From IMG/VR virus record IMGVR_UViG_3300044673_000143, positions 1 through 56,488 of that record: a DNA stretch of 56,488 nt; one strand, given 5' to 3'. The stretch's first letter is position 1. Every line of letters starts with the position of its first letter. This stretch comes from a virus. The notes below the pieces were generated by a model. It saw only the letters and a list, made by a program, of their open reading frames with translations. It searched no databases and was not told the DNA's origin. Position numbers and translations under genes: made by a program. Of the stretch, positions 39,001 to 48,467 are shown piece after piece.

Positions 39001-42000
39001 TTCTTCTAGGGATAGCCGCGTCTCGGACGATTGAAACGAGCGGAGTTTTCCGGTCGGGGTAGAGGAATAGAGTTTTTCCTGTTTCCCGGCGATAAGAACC
39101 TCGTTCCCCGCCTGTTTCTCGTTTATCTGGCGACGCTTCCGCTCGGTAATAATTTCCCGGTTGATCGCCTGAATCTCTTTTTCCGAGGATAGAATATCCT
39201 GTCGGGTAGAGACGTACCGTTTCGCCATCTCTAGGATATTTTTTAGCGCGGCGTTCGATTCGAGATCTCCCGAAAACTCGTCCATGACATCCTCGATCAT
39301 TTTCGGGGAGAGGAGGTTTTTCGCGATCGCCTCGGAAAAACTGCCAACCCCGAGCCGTTCGAGGTCTTTGCCGAAATAAGTGGAGAGGGTTTTATCGGCC
39401 GCTTCGGTGATGCGGGTATTGAGTTTTGCCCCCGTTTCCGTCGCGGTTGTCTGTAGCGAGGCGATTTTCTCTTTTGCCGTCTGTAGCGATTCCTCCCGCA
39501 CCCTGACGTTAAATTCGTACTCGTTAAGCTGTCCCGCGGCGAATCCCTTCTCGTTGCCGATCTGCCGATTCAGGGATTTTCGAGCGTTAATAAAGTCTCG
39601 ATTTTCTTGAGCGTTAAGGGTTCTTTTAAAACCGAACTGAAGTTTTTTGTACTGCTTTTCTTGATCCTTGAGTATATTGAGATAATTCTGCTGTTCGGCT
39701 TTGAGTTGGGCGATTACGGCTTTAAGTTTTGTCGATTTGTCCGTGTATTCGTCTACGGAAACATTGCCTTTTTGATAAGACTCTTCCAGTTTCGCGAGCG
39801 AGCTTTCGTAAGCTTGCAGATCCGCGGCAATACGGGACCCTAGAGAACCGAAGCGTTTATCGATCGCTTCCTGTTCCTGTTTCATCAGTTCTTGTTCGAC
39901 GGTATTCGCCCGCGCCACTCCCGCGGAATCCCCTTTCCCCGCGGCGATCGCCCGTTCCGCGCGAACCTGAGCGAGCTTGTTCCGAAGACCTTGCAGGGAA
40001 TCGATAAATTTATCGATCCCGGTTACATCGGAAAGTTGATCCCTGTATCCCTTTAGGACGGTTTCGCCTTCTTTTAGGGTGTCGTTAATATTCCGAATAT
40101 CCTTGCTCGTTCCGTAGCTATCGAATCCGACTTTTCCCGCTTCCCGGAACGGACTCCACGTAAAGAGCGCGACCGTTTTATCCCACCAGTTCCCCTCGGA
40201 TAGATCTTTTTTGGTTTGTTCCGGCGTGAAAACTTTTTCTAGGAAATTTTGCCGGTTAGATTCGGGCTTGATTTTCCCGAGATCTTCTAATACTTTTTTC
40301 GATTCTTTGATCGTCTGTAGATTGTTACGAAGATCCTCGCTCCCCGCGTTCCAGATCGCGAAGAATAGTTGTAATCCCGCGGTCACGGCGAGAGGGATCG
40401 CCATTACCGAAATAGCCGAATTAAAAACTACCCCCGTCGCTTTCGCTGTCGCTGACAACATTTGCATCCGCGTGGCGGTTTCTCCGGCGCGTACTCCAGT
40501 AGTAAAAAGAGCGGCATTGTACGAAGAAAGGACAAGCTGTCCGAGTCGCGTGGCGGCAATAAATTGTAGGACGGATTTTGTGACTAACCCGATCGTGACG
40601 TTAAGCGCGGCTCTCGCGACAATTAACAAGGCGTCGAGGTTGTCGTTTACCCCCCCTAGCGCGACGTTCAGCAGTTGTAGAGCGGGATAGGCTACCGCGC
40701 CGATCTTCTCCCCGACTCCCATCGATAACTGTTCGAGATTATTCTGATAGCGGTTAATTTCCGCCTGTAGGGTTTTCCCAGATTCCCCGAGTCCCCCCGC
40801 GCTCATCCGCTCGTATTCGGCCGATAACCGGGGGATCACGTCTTGCGATAACAATTGTCCCGCGGACGCTTGCCGGTAGAATTCGGCGGTGGTTAGTCCC
40901 ATCGCTCGGGCGGCGACGATCAGCGCGTCGTAAAGTCCCCCGGACTCGGTTAACTGTTGGGTGAATTCTTCCACCGACAGAACGGAGCGGGAGGCCATCT
41001 GATTGATCGCCCGGAATGTCTCGGTCTGTTGTTGCGGGTTGGTATTGCGCACCGCGAGAGCCGATTGAAATCCCCGGTAGATAGAATCGCCCTGAGCCTC
41101 TAGCGGGGTGTCGGTAGTGACGATCCGGAATTGCGCGTACTGTTTCACGCTCTCTTTGAACGAGATACCGAGTTCGTTAGCCCGATCCCGCAACTGTCCG
41201 ATCGCCTCGTCCGCGTTGTCTACCCCGGCGACATCGAGGTTAACCTTGATTCTCTGTAGCTCGACTAGAGACTGAAGCGAGTTCGTTACCGCTTGCTGTA
41301 CGGTGAAGGGAAGATTTTGAATACCGAAATAAAGCGGCTGTAATAAGAATTCCGCTCCCTTGAGTAGAGCGAATCCCCCGACTACCGCGAGCGCGGCTTT
41401 TCTGAGATTGAACATCCCGCCCGTGGCCGCGTCGAGTTCCTTATCGATCGTCCGTAGTAGTTTACCGGCCGTCGATAGCGAACCTATAAATCCGTCGAGT
41501 TGCGCGACGGCGACGCGGATACCGCTAACGATCCCTCTCGTGAACCCGCTAGAAACTCCCGCTTTCTCGATGCTATCGAGGGTGTTAAATAAATTGTCGC
41601 GTTTTTTGTTCCAATCCCCGAGGATTTCTTCTCGCGTTGTTTTCGGGCGGGCGATAACGGTAGCCCGCTTCATCGCTTGGAAAGCGCGGGGGGAAGTAAA
41701 GGTTCCCGAATCCATCGATCCGAGAACTTCGTCGATAACCTGTAAGCGTTCCCCGCGGTCTAGCCCCATCTCTTTAAGAGCCTGAAGCACCGCTTTTCGG
41801 GCTTCTTTCGACTTCATCCCGACAAAGAAAGTAAAGTCGCTCACCTCTTTATCGAAGCGGGTTTCTAGTCCTAGTCCGAAGCGGATCTGGCGCGCGCCTA
41901 ACGCTAGTCCCTCGTAGAAGAACCGCATCGCTTTCATCGCTTTTTTGGACGGCGACGCGTTCCCGAGTCCCTTGTTCGTCTCGTCCACGATGTCGAGCGC

Positions 42001-45000
42001 GTTCTGGTAGGCGATTTTTTCCGCCTCGTTCGTGGCGACCCCGATCTGTAAACCTTTTTGGAAATTGGACGCGCCGACCTTGCCCGCGGTGAACATCAAG
42101 GTAGACATATCCGCGCCGATAGCGGTAGCGATCGTTCGGAGTTCTCCCTGTTGCTTGAGGAGCGCGACGGATAGCTCGATAAAAATATCCTTACGTTTAC
42201 CGGCGGGCAGGCTCGGATCTTGCCAGAGCTTATAAAGTTCTTGGAACCGCGACATCTGTTGCTTGATCGCGCCGGGTTGCGTCCGCTCTTGAAACATCCC
42301 GTCACGCCCGAGAAGCTTGTCCCAATCGCTCGCGTTCGGGTCTTGTACCCATTCGAGATCCTGTAGCTCGATGCCTTTTTTCTTGGCCAGTTCCCTTGTA
42401 CCGTCCTCGAACGGACGGACTCCCCCGATCTGTCCGTCATAGGTGTGCAACGCGCCTACTGCCGTGAGAAGGAATTTATCCCACAAGATCCCTTCCATGC
42501 CGTAAGTGTCCGAACTAAATTCCTCGTCTCCTGTAGCGATTCGGAATTTCTCGAACATTTTCGGGATGTCGGCCTCGATGAGTCTCCCGAAACGGGACGT
42601 TATCCGCTCGACCATATCGCGCGACATCGGAGCGGAGCTTGCCAGCCCGCTTGCCATCCCGAGACTGTCGCCCGCGTGTAACATCATCCGATCGGGGTTG
42701 AACAAACCCTCTAGGGCTACGGGTTCTCTCCCGCCGTAGTTATGGGTTCCGAAAGCCATCAGCGCGCGCGGTCGGTTTATCCCTCCCCCGGTTCCGATGA
42801 ATTTACCGGCCGCGTCGGGATGCCAGAACCCGTAAATCGGACTGACCCCCTCGGGAGAGTAGTCGGGACGGATAGCGTTCTCGAATCGTTTTCGGAGAGA
42901 GCGATCCTTGTTGCTGTTCGGGTGTAGGGCTTGGTAGCCCGTGTTCATAATCGAGTCGAGGTGTTCCCGTCTCGCGTAGATCAGGAATTTTCCGCCCTGC
43001 TTCTGGTTGAGTTCAAGGCGTTTATTAATATCTCGGAATAGCGCGTCGATCTGACCGATAAAGACTCTCGCCTCTTCCGCGGTTCCTATTTCCAATCCCT
43101 TGATCAGGTTTTTCCCGGATCGCTTTCCTTTCCACGAGGGCGATCGGTTCCCGAGCGCGTCATCGAGATCGTCTATAGCGTTCTCCCCGATCTCGCGGGT
43201 GTTCAGTCTCGCGGAATCTAGCTCGTTATTCGCTCCTTTTGTTAGGTTCCCGATCGAGCGTTGAATATCCCCCTGTAAATTCTCGATATTAATAACGAGG
43301 GCGTTAAGGTTGCGATTGAGTCCCGATGTGTCGAGTTCGGGGTTCGCTCGAACTTTAGCGATCTCGCCCTTGATTTTCTGTAGTTGCCGGTAGTATTCCG
43401 CGAGCTTGCGGGGATCGGGTTCCGCTTCCGCGAGCGAGCCTTTCGCCATTTTACGGACGGTCGCGACCGACTGCCCGATCGTCGTCACGAATCCTTTATC
43501 GATCGGGGAGGCCGCGTAACTCATCCCCGCTAACGCCTCGCGTCCCGCTTTCGTGCGTCCTTTTTCGTTCGTGGCGAGGAGAAGTTTTATTAACGTCTCG
43601 GGCGGGACTTTCGAGATAATCGCCTTCCAGTAATCATCGACCGAGGGCGTTTTTTTACTCCCGCCCGGCAGTACGTTCAATCCCTGATTGCGAGCGATCT
43701 CCCGTAGTCGGTCGCGGGTGTAATATTCCCGCTTGAAAGGGTCAACGCCGGGGGGGAGCGCGGGCAGATTATTCGTGATTCTAGAGAGAGAATCGGTAAG
43801 TTTAGCGAGGGACGCGCCTAGTGCCATCCCTTTCGCTTCTAGTTCGACAAGTTTTTCGGGGGCTAACGCTTTCGGGGCGATCGCTTTTCTGGCCGTCCCG
43901 AATAGGGTTTCTACGGCGAATCCCGTTACTGTCGTCGCGGTAGCGTAAGCGGTTCCCGCGGATTCTCCTTCCACGATCGAGTTTGCAACGCTTTGTATCG
44001 GCGCGATCACCGCGTTAGCTATCTGTTCGGTCGCCATGTTCACGCCCTGAATAATCCCCCGGATAGCGGGGTTCGCGTCGGCGGGAACCGCAATATCTAG
44101 CGCGTCTTTGATATGCGCGGCTAGTTCCTGGACGTATTTATCGCTTCCTGTTTTGTAAAGCTCGTGAAAAACGTTGTATAGCGATTGATAGATCCCGTGA
44201 GCGACATCATCGGGCAATCCCGCGAGGGTCATCGCCCCCAACGCCATCGGCGCGACAACGGGAGCCGCTATATTCTTCGCGGCCATCGCCGCCGGTATTC
44301 TCCCGAGAAAAGCGGATTCTACCTTTCGGGCGGCGATGACGAGCCGATCGAAGATCTGGATCGTCGCGTTCGCCCCCTTCCAGAGCGATTTATCCGAGAG
44401 ATTGAGGGCATTAAAGATCTCGCGCTTGGCCGTCTGTAGCAGTAGACTCGCGGTATCCTCGTTCCCCGCGATGTTGACGATCTCGTTATTGCGGTCGGGG
44501 GTCTGTAGGCGATTGACGGCCATCTCCCGGAGTCTGCCGTCAATGGTGACGGGGGTAGAAACTTTTCGGGCGACGATCTCCGCGTCGATCGAGTCGATCA
44601 GTTTCGAGATACCGCTAACGTAAGCCTCGACAATTTCGGCCGTCTTTCTTTCTAGGGGCGTTTCTAGATTGGCGTAAACCTCTTGTAAGGCCGATTTCAT
44701 GTTCTCGGCCTTGATCTCGAATTTTTTAGCGATCTCGGGATCTTCTAGTGCCGATTGTATTTGTGACGATTTTAGGAGATCGGGGACGCGGGCGAATTCC
44801 TTGCCCCGTTCTGCCGCGAGATTCACGAAATCGAGGATCGCGTTAATACCGTAGCCCGCGGCGGCGAGTTCCCCGAACCCACTCGTATCCTGTCGGTTCG
44901 ATACCTCGTACCGGACGAGACTTTCTAGCAACTTGTCCAAGAATCCCGCGAGGCGTTTGTAGTTCGTTCCTTCCCCGAGGGCTTTTTCTTTGCCGATCCT

Positions 45001-47946
45001 GCCGCTCTTCGCGGTTTTTATATTCTTCCCGAGTTCCGCGATCCGCGAGAATTTCGAGGTGGACAGAAGTTCGGTTAGTTTCTGTAATCCCGCGGGATCT
45101 CCCGCCGCGTACAGCTTTTTCGCCTCTAGAGCGATCTCTAGATATTGCTTCTTGAATATTTCCGCGTCTTTCTCGTACAGCTTGAAAAAAGCGAGTAAGG
45201 CTTTTTCCATCTGTTTCTCTTCGGGTGTATTGAAAGTTTGCTCGCGGTATTTCCCGGACATTTCCGCGTAGGGAGGCTGTCCGTAGGCCGCGGCGATCTT
45301 CGCGGAATCCCAAAGAAGTTTGTAAAAATCTACTTTCGTTCTCCCGTCCTCGCTTTTCTGGAAATAGTTTTTCCCTAGTTTCGAGAGTTTCCCGAGTTCT
45401 TTGAGAAAATCCCGGTACACGGAACGGAATTCGTCGGCATAGCCCCTTACCGGCGGTTCCGTCGCCTTGCCCGCTTTCCATAGTTGGATCAGGCTTCCGA
45501 AATCACCCGCGGGCAAATTTAATTCTTCGGCCGACTTGCGTAGCGCGTCCTCGATCGTGGCGATCGATTCGAGAAAGGGATCGAGCGGCTGAAAGTCCGA
45601 TTCGGGATACGGCGACGGCTTGCCCTGTCTTCGGGCTAATTCGTTGAACGCGTCCCGGATTAGATCCGAGATATTGCGAACGACTAAAGAGGTTTGCCCG
45701 CCCCCGCGTTCCCCGAGTCCGGCCACGTTATCGATCCCGAGTCCGGATCTCAGAACCCCCTCGATCTCCCTAGCGATCTGTCCCTCGAATTGTTTCGCTC
45801 CCTCGCTCCCCGTCGCGCGCGCTAGTTGTCGGGTTTTTCGCAATAGCGTCCCGAGTTCTTTGGTATCGAGAATCCCGCCTATTTTTTTGTTTACGCTTCC
45901 GATCTCTTTGATAATCGCCGCGAGATCGTCGATATAGGCGTTAGCATCTTGCCCGACTTTCAGGGATTTTATTTTCTCGAATACTCCCGTTAGTCGCTTG
46001 GCTTCTTCGGGTCGCATTACCCGGTTATTCAGGAACGAGGAAAGGAGTAGCAGGAATTCAGAAACGGGCTTTCCGAGATCCGCGAGCATTTTCCCGACCT
46101 CGTGATCGTATCCCCATCCGCCGATCACGGTTTGCAGATTATTTTTCGGATTTAATATCCCGCCGGGGAGAGCGATCTCGTTATCGAGTCTCTCGATCTC
46201 GTTCGGTTTCGCCGTTTTTCTGTCCCCGGCGTACAGGGTATCCCCGAAAAATCCTTTCCCGATATGGTCTAGCGTTCCGATATAGGCTTGGAATTTGGCG
46301 TACTCTCCCTTTATCCCGCCACTTGTCGCCGTCATGCCGGCCATCGGAGTACCGATAGCGAATCCCTTGATATTCGAGATCGCTTTTCGTAATTCGGGAA
46401 ACCGTTTCGCTATCTGATTGAGGATAGCGATCGCCTCTTCCACGACGAAGCCGCCCCCCGATGCCCCGGCGAGGGTGATCTTTTTATCGGGGAACATCAT
46501 CGACGCGGATAGTGCTTTCGTGGCCATCCGGATCGAGTCGTCGTTATAGCCCTTCTCGACAGACTGCCGGAGGATCGACTCTACCGGGTGAAACTGTTCG
46601 AGGTTGGCGATGATGTCGTTAACCATCTTCTCGCCAAAAAGGTTAGCGAGCGCGTCTTTCTGTTCTTTGATAAACGGCAGGATCGATCCCCGCAAGATCC
46701 GGTTATACGCGCCCTGTTCTAGATCCTCGATCGATGTCGTGTGATAGGGCGTAATGGTATCTACGAACGCTTTCGGGAAAAGAGCTTGAATTCCCGCGGC
46801 GATCTGATAGGTCGTATCTACATTGGGCTTGCCCCGCTTCGATTTTGTCGGGTCAACGCCGCCCGTCATGAGAACGATATTATCGGACGCGTCGATCTTG
46901 TCCCGAACCGCGTCGTATTCCCGCCCGAAAATTCCCGACTGTTGCCGGGCCATCTCGGAAGAGTCCCGGAGTTGTACCCGCTTACGAACTCGCAGGGGTT
47001 GAGCCGATAGCTTCATGAAAGCCCCGGCCGCTCGGACAAAATCCTCTTTAACCGTTTCCTCGAATCGAGAAACTACTTTTCCCCGCGCTTCCTCGAATAT
47101 TTTTTTATCGGCCGCTTGGCTCTCGGTTAGTTTTGCCCCGGCTTTCAGGATCGAGGGATCGAACTTCGCTTGCGCCATCGCGACGAAAAGATCCTCTAGA
47201 TCCCGGTAAAACCCCGGATCGGTGATGTTATCGAGGAAAGTATCAAAATTCTTTTGAAATAGGCGTTTCGCGTCTTTCAATCCATCGGGGAACCCTAGCA
47301 ACTCCCGAAATCCCGTATCGAGTCCTTTTTTGACCCGATCCACCTTGTCTTTCGTGTAAATGCCGAATTCCCGCCCGATCGCGTCGAAGTCGGTATCGAA
47401 TCCCTTATAAAAACCTTTTCCGGCTTTTACTCCCGCGTAGGCTCCCGCCCCCGTGAAAAATCCCCCGACCGCGTTGCCCACGGTCAGATTAAATAGTTTT
47501 TCGAGGGGATTCCGGGAACGCGGGCTAGAGTTACGAACGGTGACGGATAATCGCTCGATCGCCTTTTCTACCCGATCCTGATACCCCGAGAAGCGATGTT
47601 CGACAACGAGGCGAGAGGGAACCCGTATATCGACGCTGACGCGCTGTAATTCCCGCAACTCCCGATTGAGGCGGATTAGGGAATCGTCTTCCACTCGAAC
47701 GCGGATCGGATTACGTCGGTAGTGCGCGGCGGTTTTATCGAGGTCGTCCCGTTTGAGTTTTAGGTGATCGTTCAGTTCGTAGAGGCGGCGATCGTCAACC
47801 TCTACTTTGATTCTCGCGGTCATGCCGACGCGCTCGACCTGACGTTTCAACGAGGAGATCCGATTCTCCGCTCTCGCGATCTTCCGATCGTAATCGGCGG
47901 TATTTAGCCCTAATCCGATTTCAAGCGTACCGAGCGAGAGCGTCAT
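36037..47946 (-). CDS. giant tape measure protein with embedded enzymatic-like domains
   Basis: A 3969-residue tape measure protein setting tail length. A basic coiled coil (1-130) leads to a globular region. Residues about 350-620 resemble an alpha/beta hydrolase: a G-A-S-G-G nucleophile elbow (Ser496), F-A-I-G-T-P-M-A-G and a candidate Asp/His in G-Y-D-H-E (614-615). Residues about 1650-1890 form another folded insertion (F-L-I-Y-A-R-R-E-H-L ... G-F-W-H-P) that I cannot name. A tape-measure N-terminal-type domain lies at about 2210-2400, near hydrophobic segments at about 2180 and 2450-2530. Long coiled coils with a 90-residue internal repeat (near 2980-3080) and a Gly/Ser-rich C-terminus follow. 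The start overlaps the chaperone stop (ATGA). Confidence 0.85.
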   Translation of the reverse strand: MTLSLGTLEIGLGLNTADYDRKIARAENRISSLKRQVERVGMTARIKVEVDDRRLYELNDHLKLKRDDLDKTAAHYRRNPIRVRVEDDSLIRLNRELRELQRVSVDIRVPSRLVVEHRFSGYQDRVEKAIERLSVTVRNSSPRSRNPLEKLFNLTVGNAVGGFFTGAGAYAGVKAGKGFYKGFDTDFDAIGREFGIYTKDKVDRVKKGLDTGFRELLGFPDGLKDAKRLFQKNFDTFLDNITDPGFYRDLEDLFVAMAQAKFDPSILKAGAKLTESQAADKKIFEEARGKVVSRFEETVKEDFVRAAGAFMKLSAQPLRVRKRVQLRDSSEMARQQSGIFGREYDAVRDKIDASDNIVLMTGGVDPTKSKRGKPNVDTTYQIAAGIQALFPKAFVDTITPYHTTSIEDLEQGAYNRILRGSILPFIKEQKDALANLFGEKMVNDIIANLEQFHPVESILRQSVEKGYNDDSIRMATKALSASMMFPDKKITLAGASGGGFVVEEAIAILNQIAKRFPELRKAISNIKGFAIGTPMAGMTATSGGIKGEYAKFQAYIGTLDHIGKGFFGDTLYAGDRKTAKPNEIERLDNEIALPGGILNPKNNLQTVIGGWGYDHEVGKMLADLGKPVSEFLLLLSSFLNNRVMRPEEAKRLTGVFEKIKSLKVGQDANAYIDDLAAIIKEIGSVNKKIGGILDTKELGTLLRKTRQLARATGSEGAKQFEGQIAREIEGVLRSGLGIDNVAGLGERGGGQTSLVVRNISDLIRDAFNELARRQGKPSPYPESDFQPLDPFLESIATIEDALRKSAEELNLPAGDFGSLIQLWKAGKATEPPVRGYADEFRSVYRDFLKELGKLSKLGKNYFQKSEDGRTKVDFYKLLWDSAKIAAAYGQPPYAEMSGKYREQTFNTPEEKQMEKALLAFFKLYEKDAEIFKKQYLEIALEAKKLYAAGDPAGLQKLTELLSTSKFSRIAELGKNIKTAKSGRIGKEKALGEGTNYKRLAGFLDKLLESLVRYEVSNRQDTSGFGELAAAGYGINAILDFVNLAAERGKEFARVPDLLKSSQIQSALEDPEIAKKFEIKAENMKSALQEVYANLETPLERKTAEIVEAYVSGISKLIDSIDAEIVARKVSTPVTIDGRLREMAVNRLQTPDRNNEIVNIAGNEDTASLLLQTAKREIFNALNLSDKSLWKGANATIQIFDRLVIAARKVESAFLGRIPAAMAAKNIAAPVVAPMALGAMTLAGLPDDVAHGIYQSLYNVFHELYKTGSDKYVQELAAHIKDALDIAVPADANPAIRGIIQGVNMATEQIANAVIAPIQSVANSIVEGESAGTAYATATTVTGFAVETLFGTARKAIAPKALAPEKLVELEAKGMALGASLAKLTDSLSRITNNLPALPPGVDPFKREYYTRDRLREIARNQGLNVLPGGSKKTPSVDDYWKAIISKVPPETLIKLLLATNEKGRTKAGREALAGMSYAASPIDKGFVTTIGQSVATVRKMAKGSLAEAEPDPRKLAEYYRQLQKIKGEIAKVRANPELDTSGLNRNLNALVINIENLQGDIQRSIGNLTKGANNELDSARLNTREIGENAIDDLDDALGNRSPSWKGKRSGKNLIKGLEIGTAEEARVFIGQIDALFRDINKRLELNQKQGGKFLIYARREHLDSIMNTGYQALHPNSNKDRSLRKRFENAIRPDYSPEGVSPIYGFWHPDAAGKFIGTGGGINRPRALMAFGTHNYGGREPVALEGLFNPDRMMLHAGDSLGMASGLASSAPMSRDMVERITSRFGRLIEADIPKMFEKFRIATGDEEFSSDTYGMEGILWDKFLLTAVGALHTYDGQIGGVRPFEDGTRELAKKKGIELQDLEWVQDPNASDWDKLLGRDGMFQERTQPGAIKQQMSRFQELYKLWQDPSLPAGKRKDIFIELSVALLKQQGELRTIATAIGADMSTLMFTAGKVGASNFQKGLQIGVATNEAEKIAYQNALDIVDETNKGLGNASPSKKAMKAMRFFYEGLALGARQIRFGLGLETRFDKEVSDFTFFVGMKSKEARKAVLQALKEMGLDRGERLQVIDEVLGSMDSGTFTSPRAFQAMKRATVIARPKTTREEILGDWNKKRDNLFNTLDSIEKAGVSSGFTRGIVSGIRVAVAQLDGFIGSLSTAGKLLRTIDKELDAATGGMFNLRKAALAVVGGFALLKGAEFLLQPLYFGIQNLPFTVQQAVTNSLQSLVELQRIKVNLDVAGVDNADEAIGQLRDRANELGISFKESVKQYAQFRIVTTDTPLEAQGDSIYRGFQSALAVRNTNPQQQTETFRAINQMASRSVLSVEEFTQQLTESGGLYDALIVAARAMGLTTAEFYRQASAGQLLSQDVIPRLSAEYERMSAGGLGESGKTLQAEINRYQNNLEQLSMGVGEKIGAVAYPALQLLNVALGGVNDNLDALLIVARAALNVTIGLVTKSVLQFIAATRLGQLVLSSYNAALFTTGVRAGETATRMQMLSATAKATGVVFNSAISVMAIPLAVTAGLQLFFAIWNAGSEDLRNNLQTIKESKKVLEDLGKIKPESNRQNFLEKVFTPEQTKKDLSEGNWWDKTVALFTWSPFREAGKVGFDSYGTSKDIRNINDTLKEGETVLKGYRDQLSDVTGIDKFIDSLQGLRNKLAQVRAERAIAAGKGDSAGVARANTVEQELMKQEQEAIDKRFGSLGSRIAADLQAYESSLAKLEESYQKGNVSVDEYTDKSTKLKAVIAQLKAEQQNYLNILKDQEKQYKKLQFGFKRTLNAQENRDFINARKSLNRQIGNEKGFAAGQLNEYEFNVRVREESLQTAKEKIASLQTTATETGAKLNTRITEAADKTLSTYFGKDLERLGVGSFSEAIAKNLLSPKMIEDVMDEFSGDLESNAALKNILEMAKRYVSTRQDILSSEKEIQAINREIITERKRRQINEKQAGNEVLIAGKQEKLYSSTPTGKLRSFQSSETRLSLEELYKQLAIEQERLAANVDDPLPIKSNIARIKANIARTRLSLRDQQNDLAEFYATTAIEIEATNKLIGLTSRTVSSQVKTFARDQTLIELGKLYKQLAFEQSKLNGTLKGDPLEIKANIARIQLQIEQAKLSLRDQSFDLVDYYTNLQKQIVDLRVSIEDFQIQSSREVRGFREAYGDMIRGLQRSLIESENEFRASQRSLEGQRLRVSMLGSRTPGVNSLQKQIDELILQYRDEIASIQGEADGLRTKPLDIQDQSIQFARQLRDLQEQIYDAERNRLKQLRDFWTQQVQIAKEIERQQLTFKSLNEIWAGILENSKKLLARSGEIAGGKSPKIAPAIGGAGNAGAMKSEATRQGTPNNPRTLQRGDYIDYGNGQIYKYDPSPTYDPKTRTYRETVNADNIQHPSVVQQVQTSGSAEFDRLLMRSGLYKNWEGFARTVLNPNLQPLTPEERANYNAGNVPKYSGALSGQPMANIPLAPLPSFDYDRARELDTQIRINRERTLENQKAENLLKLERARRENLDRIAGLILQTRESRIQAEIGLRDTGDSSSDLMLSSKGYLTFSERVEQTRRNGNREIEKQREGIQSQIRSLGQLTDSFAKNSEETRARLLKDTGNDDAFNALAAENKRNLAILEGYKALDDQLAKYGQIRGDAAATRAIEEERVTALERYNNLIADGIDASNRMNPLGNLFNTGESRKLRIEADFARRRLELKRYAEEGSLSPQKLGEMSAALDKMQQADLASAFIEANPAVGAFGDLLRAAFTGGRDTLQQMLNVLINFLQKIGEMAANQLLMQIFGGGGKASPVPTGGGSGFGSGILGALVSGIIGGATGGSSSFASLAPTSFTGASSYSLGTGLSLFSSGGKIGGDAPVEKNMVSAFRRERSMSGGRNPRLIVANEDEYVIPANEARSYLEYKNAPVKNYAGGGFVGGTGYNVTTSNNSSSDRSLAITNVSNITIESRNDMGYSLTQLKERENAQNERTKRRFFG

Positions 47947-48467
47947 TTTGTTTTATCCCCTAGCAGTATAAGTTCGTCGTAAAGTCCGCAATCCACGATT
48001 ATCTGTAGGGCGTAGACGGGAACCTCCCCGGCTTTTAACGCCTCTACCAATACTTCGGCGGTTTCGGGATCGAAGAAATATTCTTTCTCTTTCTCTAGTC
48101 GGTAGGGGAGAAAATCGCCGGGCGAGAGATCGTCCACTTTCCCGCTATCTTTGGCTTGCGCTTTCATGTACGCGTGAACCATCGCGGCGATCTGGCTTGC
48201 GGTTCCCGATAGCGAGTTTATTTCTTCCGCCTTGACCCGTTGCACTCCCGACCATTTTTTGAGGATCATCCAGTCCGGCCACTCGTGCCATTCTTCGGCC
48301 GGCAGTCCCCAAGCGAACCACTGGAAATAGATCTTCTCCCATTCGATCGGGTTGCTTATCGCCTCTAACCTCGCCTCTATCGCGTCGTCTATTCTTTTTT
48401 TTCGGTTTCCTCCTCCTCGGGTTCGAGTTCTTTTTCGGGTTCGCTCACCGCGGGCGGCGCGGGCCAC
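47943..48467 (-). CDS. tail assembly chaperone, frameshifted (GT-like) C-terminal part
   Basis: This frame is best read as the extension of the gene at 48389-49159, reached by a -1 shift at the A8 run. The fusion would contain 255 residues of the first frame plus 150 of this one (R-I-D-D-A-I-E-A-R-L-E onward), about 405 in total. The first 24 residues of an independent translation are a low-complexity Arg/Gly shadow of the first frame. The real part holds W-F-A-W-G-L-P-A-E-E-W-H-E-W. In lambda-like phages such G/GT proteins coat the tape measure protein before tube assembly, and this gene sits directly before it. Confidence 0.7.
   Translation of the reverse strand: MARAARGERTRKRTRTRGGGNRKKRIDDAIEARLEAISNPIEWEKIYFQWFAWGLPAEEWHEWPDWMILKKWSGVQRVKAEEINSLSGTASQIAAMVHAYMKAQAKDSGKVDDLSPGDFLPYRLEKEKEYFFDPETAEVLVEALKAGEVPVYALQIIVDCGLYDELILLGDKTK

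Noticed and set aside
48145-48467. Independent start of the 174-residue tail chaperone frame
   Set aside because: The first 24 residues are an Arg/Gly shadow of the overlapping Glu-rich frame, there is no ribosome site, and an ideal slippery site explains entry into the frame.
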